NCBI RefSeq assembly: GCF_014656135.1
Contig: NZ_BNBV01000002.1
Span: forward strand, 62,001-126,000
Source of the DNA: Streptomyces thermodiastaticus
GTDB lineage: Bacteria; Actinomycetota; Actinomycetes; Streptomycetales; Streptomycetaceae
Length of the DNA stretch: 64,000 nucleotides
Direction: 5' to 3'
The notes under the pieces were generated by a model. It searched no databases. It worked only from the letters and a program-made list of their open reading frames with translations, and had not been told where the DNA came from. A program made the translations under genes and the position numbers. Shown here piece by piece: positions 60,098-64,000 of this stretch (position 1 is the first letter of the stretch; the number at the start of each line of letters is the position of its first letter).

Positions 60098-61098
60098 CGG
60101 GTGCCCCGCTTCGTGTACTCCTCCAGTGCGGCCGCCTGGTCCTTGGTGACGATCTGCGGGCCGGTGAGCACGGGCTTGCCGCCGCCGAGGGCGTCGGCGT
60201 TGTACTTGTACAGCCACAGCAGGTCGACGGCCTCGTAGCCCTGCAGATAGGGCTGCTGGTCGACGGCGAAGCCGAGGGTGCCGTTCTTCAGCTCGGCGGC
60301 GACCGACGCGTTCAGGTCGAAGGTGTCGATCTCGGCCTTGCTGCCGGCGTCCTTCTTCGCCTTCACGGCCGTGTCCGCGTAGGGCGCGCCGAGGGTGACC
60401 ACCGCGTCGACGGAGCGGTCGGCCTGCAGCTTGGCCTCGATCGCGGACTGCACGTCGGGCATGTTGGTGCCGTTGACGTAGAGGTTCTCGACCTTGCCGG
60501 TGAAGGTCTCGGCCACACCGGCGCAGCGCTGCTCGTGGCCGACGTTGCCCTGTTCGTGCAGCACGCACAGAACCTTCTTCCTGCCGCGCTTGCTCAGCTC
60601 CTCCCCCACGGCCTCGCCGGCCACGGTCTCGTCCTGGCCGACGTGGGTGAGCGCGCCGAAGGCCTTGGACTCGGCCGACCCGGAGTTGACCGTGATCACC
60701 GGGATGCCGGCCTTCTCGGCGCGGGTGAGGGCGGCCTTGAGCGCGTCGGGCTTGGCGAGGCTGACGATGATGCCGTCGACCTTCTTGTCCACCGCGGCGT
60801 CGACGAGCTGGGCCTGCTGCTGGGCCTCGTCGTCGTGCGAGTACAGGAAGTCGATGTTGTCCTTGCGCGCGGCCTGCCGGGCACCGTTCTGGACGATGTC
60901 CCAGAAGGTGTCGCCGTCACCGGAGTGCGTGATCATCGCGAAGGTCCAGCGGGGCGTGTTCACCGCCGCCCTGCCCTGGGCCGTGGCGGCCTTGCGGGCG
61001 TCCTCCGCCCGTTTGCCGCCGGTGCTGCTGCACCCCGCGAGGGACAACGACAGTGCCCCCGCCAGCGCGATGCCTACCCAGGTTGGAAACCGTGCCAC
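60094..61098 (-). CDS. Sugar ABC transporter substrate-binding lipoprotein
   Basis: A 334-residue periplasmic-binding-like lipoprotein. The signal peptide ends in [10 protein letters not shown] (lipobox LAGC, Cys23). The mature domain fits the ribose-binding type I fold: [48 protein letters not shown], and [20 protein letters not shown] near the hinge. It delivers the substrate to the permease. The GTG at 61098 has GAAGGG 9 nt upstream. Its promoter region (61099-61394) has a copy of the candidate GntR operator at 61239-61250 and a minus-strand GATAAT hexamer near 61188. Confidence 0.93.
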   Translation of the reverse strand: MARFPTWVGIALAGALSLSLAGCSSTGGKRAEDARKAATAQGRAAVNTPRWTFAMITHSGDGDTFWDIVQNGARQAARKDNIDFLYSHDDEAQQQAQLVDAAVDKKVDGIIVSLAKPDALKAALTRAEKAGIPVITVNSGSAESKAFGALTHVGQDETVAGEAVGEELSKRGRKKVLCVLHEQGNVGHEQRCAGVAETFTGKVENLYVNGTNMPDVQSAIEAKLQADRSVDAVVTLGAPYADTAVKAKKDAGSKAEIDTFDLNASVAAELKNGTLGFAVDQQPYLQGYEAVDLLWLYKYNADALGGGKPVLTGPQIVTKDQAAALEEYTKRGTR

Positions 61099-61238
61099 GA
61101 GGCCGTGCCCTTCTTGCCGTTCTTGCTGCGTGCTTCGGACGTACAGACGGGGCCGATGACCACCTCATCAGCCCCGAACGTCTCATTATCGAACACCAGC
61201 ACAGGACGGCGGCCCGCCGGGGAGGGCCGCGCGACGGC

Positions 61239-61250
61239 TTGTCCGGACAT
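61239..61250. promoter_or_regulatory. Candidate GntR operator upstream of the ABC operon
   Basis: TTGTCCGGACAT, containing the 10-bp palindrome TGTCCGGACA, lies 141 bp upstream of the substrate-binding protein gene. The identical 12-mer occurs at 62209-62220 between the GntR and Gfo/Idh genes. Sharing the sequence at both ends of the GntR gene suggests it is the site of that regulator. Confidence 0.65.
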
Positions 61251-61394
61251 CGTGACCAGCCCGGAGGGTGCGGCGCGGGCACGGCGGGCGGCGGGCGAGG
61301 CCCGGCGCGGAAGGCGCGGCCGGGACGGTCCGGAAGCGTCGTGACGGCGTGCGCTCCGGCGGCCGGGAGCACTCCGTCCGGGCCCGTTTACGGG

Positions 61395-62159
61395 TCAGCT
61401 CCGTACCAGCAGCTGGAACTCGAAGGAGTAGCGGGACGGCCGGTAGATGTGGGTGCCGAACTCCACCGCGCGTCCGGTGTCGTCGAAGGTGGTGCGCTCC
61501 ATGGTGAGCAGGGGGGCGCCTTCCTTCTCGCCCAGCCGGTCCGCCTCGGCGGCGGTGGCGGCGCGGGCGCCGATGGACTGGCGGGCACTGTGCAGGGTGA
61601 TCCCCGCCGACCGCATCAGCCGGTACAGGCCGGTGGCCTGCAGCCGGCCGGTCTCCAGGTCCAGCAGGCCGAGCGGCAGGTAGTTGACCAGGTACGCGAT
61701 GGGCTCGCCGTGCGCCAGCCGCAGCCGTTCGATGCGGTGGACGTCGGCGCCCTCGCCCACCCCTAGGGCGGCGGCCACCTCGGCGGAGGCCGCGACGAGC
61801 GTGTTGACCAGGACGGTGGTGGCCGGACGCTGCCCGGCCGCCTCCAGGTCGTCGTAGAGGCTGCTCAGCTCCAGCGGGCGCTTCACCCTGCTGTGCACGA
61901 CCTGGGTGCCCACGCCGCGCCGGCGCACCAGCAGCCCCTTGTCGACGAGCGACTGGATGGCCTGGCGGACGGTGGGCCGGGACAGTCCCAGCCGCGCGGC
62001 CAGCTCGATCTCGTTGCCCAGCAGGCTGCCCGGGGTGAGGGCTCCGCGTTCGATCGCGGCCTCGAGCTGCTGCGCCAGCTGGAAGTAGAGTGGCACCGGC
62101 GAGTTCCGGTCCACTCGCAGCTCAAGAGACACCGTGGGGTCCGCTTCTGCTTTGGGCAC
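61395..62159 (-). CDS. GntR family regulator (HutC/UTRA subfamily)
   Basis: A 254-residue regulator. The N-terminal winged helix has PLYFQLAQQLEAAIERGALT, EIELAARLGLSRPTVRQAIQ and KGLLVRRRGVGTQVV. From about residue 95 the UTRA ligand-binding domain follows (VHRIERLRLAHGEPIAYLVN, ending HIYRPSRYSFEFQLLV). The GTG at 62159 is the start of the conserved tail. It lies between the ABC operon (downstream, same strand) and the divergent Gfo/Idh gene. It probably represses both until its sugar ligand is present. Confidence 0.93.
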   Translation of the reverse strand: MPKAEADPTVSLELRVDRNSPVPLYFQLAQQLEAAIERGALTPGSLLGNEIELAARLGLSRPTVRQAIQSLVDKGLLVRRRGVGTQVVHSRVKRPLELSSLYDDLEAAGQRPATTVLVNTLVAASAEVAAALGVGEGADVHRIERLRLAHGEPIAYLVNYLPLGLLDLETGRLQATGLYRLMRSAGITLHSARQSIGARAATAAEADRLGEKEGAPLLTMERTTFDDTGRAVEFGTHIYRPSRYSFEFQLLVRS

Positions 62160-62208
62160 GGTGCGAGCCTAGCCGGGTGACCGGTTGACGGAAAGTCGTA
62201 TCGTCCGG

Positions 62209-62220
62209 TTGTCCGGACAT
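62209..62220. promoter_or_regulatory. Candidate GntR operator in the GntR/Gfo-Idh divergent gap
   Basis: This is the second copy of TTGTCCGGACAT, 50 bp from the GntR start and 42 bp from the Gfo/Idh start. It is adjacent to a related half-site (GTCCGG at 62203). The position allows control of both divergent genes. Confidence 0.7.
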
Positions 62221-62261
62221 GCTGTTTGACATGGACGGGCCTCCGCCCGCACTTTGTTGGC

Positions 62262-63284
62262 ATGCGCATAGGGGTCATCGGTACGGGCCGCATCGGCACC
62301 CTGCACGCGAGAACGCTCAGCCGCCACAGCGGGGTCGGCTCGCTCATCCTCACCGACGCCGACCCGGAACGGGCCCGGCAGCTGGCCCACCGGCTCGGCG
62401 AGACCGCGGCGCCCGGGGTGGACGAGGTCTTCACCTGGGGCGTGGACGCGGTGGTGATCACCGCGGCCACCTCGGCGCACGCCGATCTCATCGCCCGGGC
62501 GGCCCGGTTCGGGCTGCCCGTCTTCTGCGAGAAGCCCATCGCGCTCGACCTGCCGGGCACCCTGGCCGCGCTCGCCGAGGTGGAGGCGGCGGGCACGATC
62601 CTGCAGATGGGGTTCCAGCGCCGGTTCGACGCCGGGTACGCCGGCGCACGGCAGGCCGTGCGCTCGGGACGCCTCGGCCGGCTGCACACGGTCCGCGCGC
62701 TGACCTGCGACCAGGCGCCGCCGCCCGCGGAGTGGCTGCCGCTGTCGGGCGGACTGTTCCGGGACACGCTGATCCACGACTTCGACATCCTGCGCTGGGT
62801 GACCGGCCGCGAGGTGGTGCATGTCTACGCGGCCGGCTCCGCGGCGGGCCCGGCGATGTTCCGGGACGCCGGCGACGTCGACACCGGCGCGGCGCTGCTC
62901 ACCCTCGACGACGGCACGCTCGCCACGGCCACCGCGACCCGGGTCAACGGCGCCGGTTACGACGTGCGCATGGAACTCGCCGGCGAGCGGGACACCGTGG
63001 TGGTCGGCCTCGACGACCGCACCCCGATCGCCTCCGTCGAACCGACCGGGCCGCCGGCGGCGGACAAGCCGTGGCCGGGGTTCCTGGAACGCTTCGGCCC
63101 GGCCTACGAGGCGGAGCTGTCCGCGTTCGTCGAGGTCGTGCGCGGGGAGCGGCCCAACCCGTGCGACGGCCGCGAGGCCCTGCAGGCCCTGCGCATCGCC
63201 GAGGCCTGCGAGATCTCCCGCCGTGAGCACCGGCCGGTGGCCCTGGCGGAGATCCCGGGCGGGTTCGCGGCCGGGGCGCGGTGA
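62262..63284 (+). CDS. Gfo/Idh/MocA family oxidoreductase (inositol-dehydrogenase-like)
   Basis: A 340-residue NAD(P)-dependent dehydrogenase. The Rossmann motif is MRIGVIGTGRIGTLHARTL. VFCEKPIALD holds the conserved Lys of the EKP motif. The C-terminal substrate domain has GGLFRDTLIHDFDILRWVTG, with the Asp and His of the inositol 2-dehydrogenase-type active site. The ATG at 62262 has no clear Shine-Dalgarno sequence, so a leaderless transcript is possible. Divergent from GntR and near a CUT2 transporter, it probably oxidises an imported polyol or sugar such as myo-inositol. Confidence 0.92.
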   Translation: MRIGVIGTGRIGTLHARTLSRHSGVGSLILTDADPERARQLAHRLGETAAPGVDEVFTWGVDAVVITAATSAHADLIARAARFGLPVFCEKPIALDLPGTLAALAEVEAAGTILQMGFQRRFDAGYAGARQAVRSGRLGRLHTVRALTCDQAPPPAEWLPLSGGLFRDTLIHDFDILRWVTGREVVHVYAAGSAAGPAMFRDAGDVDTGAALLTLDDGTLATATATRVNGAGYDVRMELAGERDTVVVGLDDRTPIASVEPTGPPAADKPWPGFLERFGPAYEAELSAFVEVVRGERPNPCDGREALQALRIAEACEISRREHRPVALAEIPGGFAAGAR

Positions 63285-63381
63285 GACGCGGCACCCGGAC
63301 GGCACGGGGCGTCCTGCTGCCCGCCGGGCCGGATGCGTTCCCCGCTGCGTCCGGCCCCTTCCGCTGGGACAATGGGCGTTC

Positions 63382-64000
63382 ATGCGTGCCGCGTACATCG
63401 AGGAACGGGGCCCGGCCGAGCTGATCCGCTGGGGCGAGCTGCCCGATCCGGTGCCCGGTCCCGGCGAGGTCCTGGTGGACGTGCTGGCGACCGCGGTGAA
63501 TCCGGTGGACACGCTGGTCCGCTCCGGCCGGTTCCGTACGCCGCTGCCGTTTCCGTTCGTCGTCGGGCGCGACTTGGTCGGCACGGTGGCCTCGGCCGGG
63601 TCGGGGTTCGCGGCGGGCGAGACGGTGTGGTGCGACAGCCTGGGCCACGAGGGCCGGCAGGGGGCGACGGCCGAGCGGGCGGCGGTGCCCGCCGACCGGC
63701 TCTACCGGCTACCGGACGGGGTGCGCCCCGAGCAGGCGGTGGCCGTCGTGCATCCGGCCGTCACGGCCTGTCTGGCGCTGTTCCGGCACGGCAGACCGCG
63801 GCCGGGCGAGACGGTGCTGGTCGGTGGCGCGGCGGGCAATGTGGGCAGCGCGCTGGTGCAGTTCGCCGTGCGCGCGGGGGCACGCGTACTGGCCACCGCC
63901 GCGCCGCGGGACCACGACCATGTGCGGTCGCTGGGCGCGGCCGAGGTCGTGGACTACCGCGCCGAGGGCCTCGCCGAGCGCCTGGCGGCCTTGGCTCCCG
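63382..64000 (+). CDS. Quinone oxidoreductase / zinc-independent MDR-type alcohol dehydrogenase (partial)
   Basis: The N-terminal 206 residues of a medium-chain dehydrogenase; the gene continues past the window. The GroES-like domain starts MRAAYIEERGPAELIRWGEL with ATAVNPVDTLVRSG and PFVVGRDLVGTV. The nucleotide-binding motif is VLVGGAAGNVGSALVQFA (the AxxGxxG form of NADPH:quinone reductases). No structural-zinc cysteines are visible in the part present. Substrate is unknown. Confidence 0.9.
   Translation, partial: MRAAYIEERGPAELIRWGELPDPVPGPGEVLVDVLATAVNPVDTLVRSGRFRTPLPFPFVVGRDLVGTVASAGSGFAAGETVWCDSLGHEGRQGATAERAAVPADRLYRLPDGVRPEQAVAVVHPAVTACLALFRHGRPRPGETVLVGGAAGNVGSALVQFAVRAGARVLATAAPRDHDHVRSLGAAEVVDYRAEGLAERLAALAP

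Overview
The window is high-GC actinobacterial DNA and looks like Streptomyces. Evidence for this includes GTG starts, strong third-codon GC bias, ATGA/GTGA gene overlaps, leaderless-type promoters, and families typical of the genus (F420-dependent LLM oxidoreductase, PucR, LAL-type LuxR, DUF3558-type lipoprotein, PcaDC fusion). No rRNA or tRNA gene was seen. The species is not identifiable from the sequence alone.

Layout. 1-8.5 kb holds housekeeping and salvage genes: an Ada/AlkA-type repair protein (cut by the window edge), a macro-domain protein, an FAD oxidoreductase, a gamma-glutamyltransferase-family protein, an alpha/beta hydrolase, a lipoate ligase-like protein and a secreted DUF3558-like lipoprotein. 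8.5-16.6 kb is a reductive pyrimidine/hydantoin catabolism locus: NCS1 transporter, LLM oxidoreductase, dihydropyrimidinase, beta-ureidopropionase-like amidohydrolase, PucR regulator and class III aminotransferase. 16.7-26.3 kb holds an XRE regulator divergent from a methionine aminopeptidase, a ClpC-like ATPase, a secreted Ggt, exonuclease III, an MBL-fold hydrolase and a PcaDC fusion. 26.4-33.9 kb is a decay zone: a degenerate type I-E CRISPR remnant, truncated GNAT and HxlR fragments joined at one breakpoint, a frameshifted RibD-like reductase, an MFS gene cut by a broken IS5-type element, and a frameshifted SDR. A healthy HxlR/SDR/MFS efflux set lies inside it. 34-39.8 kb holds a LAL-type LuxR regulator, an MFS/ArsR divergent pair with visible operators, and a MarR regulator.

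The most interesting region is about 40.2-50.6 kb, an apparently undescribed RiPP gene cluster. A 61-residue, cysteine-free candidate precursor is followed by a tightly overlapping operon. That operon encodes a possible MNIO partner, a divergent DUF692/MNIO oxidase, a 1047-residue fusion of a subtilisin-like domain with a carbamoyltransferase and a C-terminal PqqD/RRE-like segment, a YcaO cyclodehydratase and a TfuA protein with a C-terminal zinc ribbon. An MFS exporter follows. Converging on it from the other strand are a RimJ-type acetyltransferase and a JmjC/cupin oxygenase. The enzyme set predicts a peptide carrying backbone thioamide (YcaO+TfuA), MNIO-type oxidation, O-carbamoylation, hydroxylation and perhaps acetylation. 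A truncated relative of the cluster's acetyltransferase lies 22 kb away in the decay zone.

50.7-64 kb returns to ordinary content: a SWIM zinc-finger protein coupled to a SNF2 helicase, then a sugar ABC transporter operon with a ROK kinase. A GntR regulator and a Gfo/Idh/MocA dehydrogenase lie beside it. Two copies of one 12-bp palindrome suggest the GntR operator. The window ends inside a quinone-oxidoreductase-type gene.
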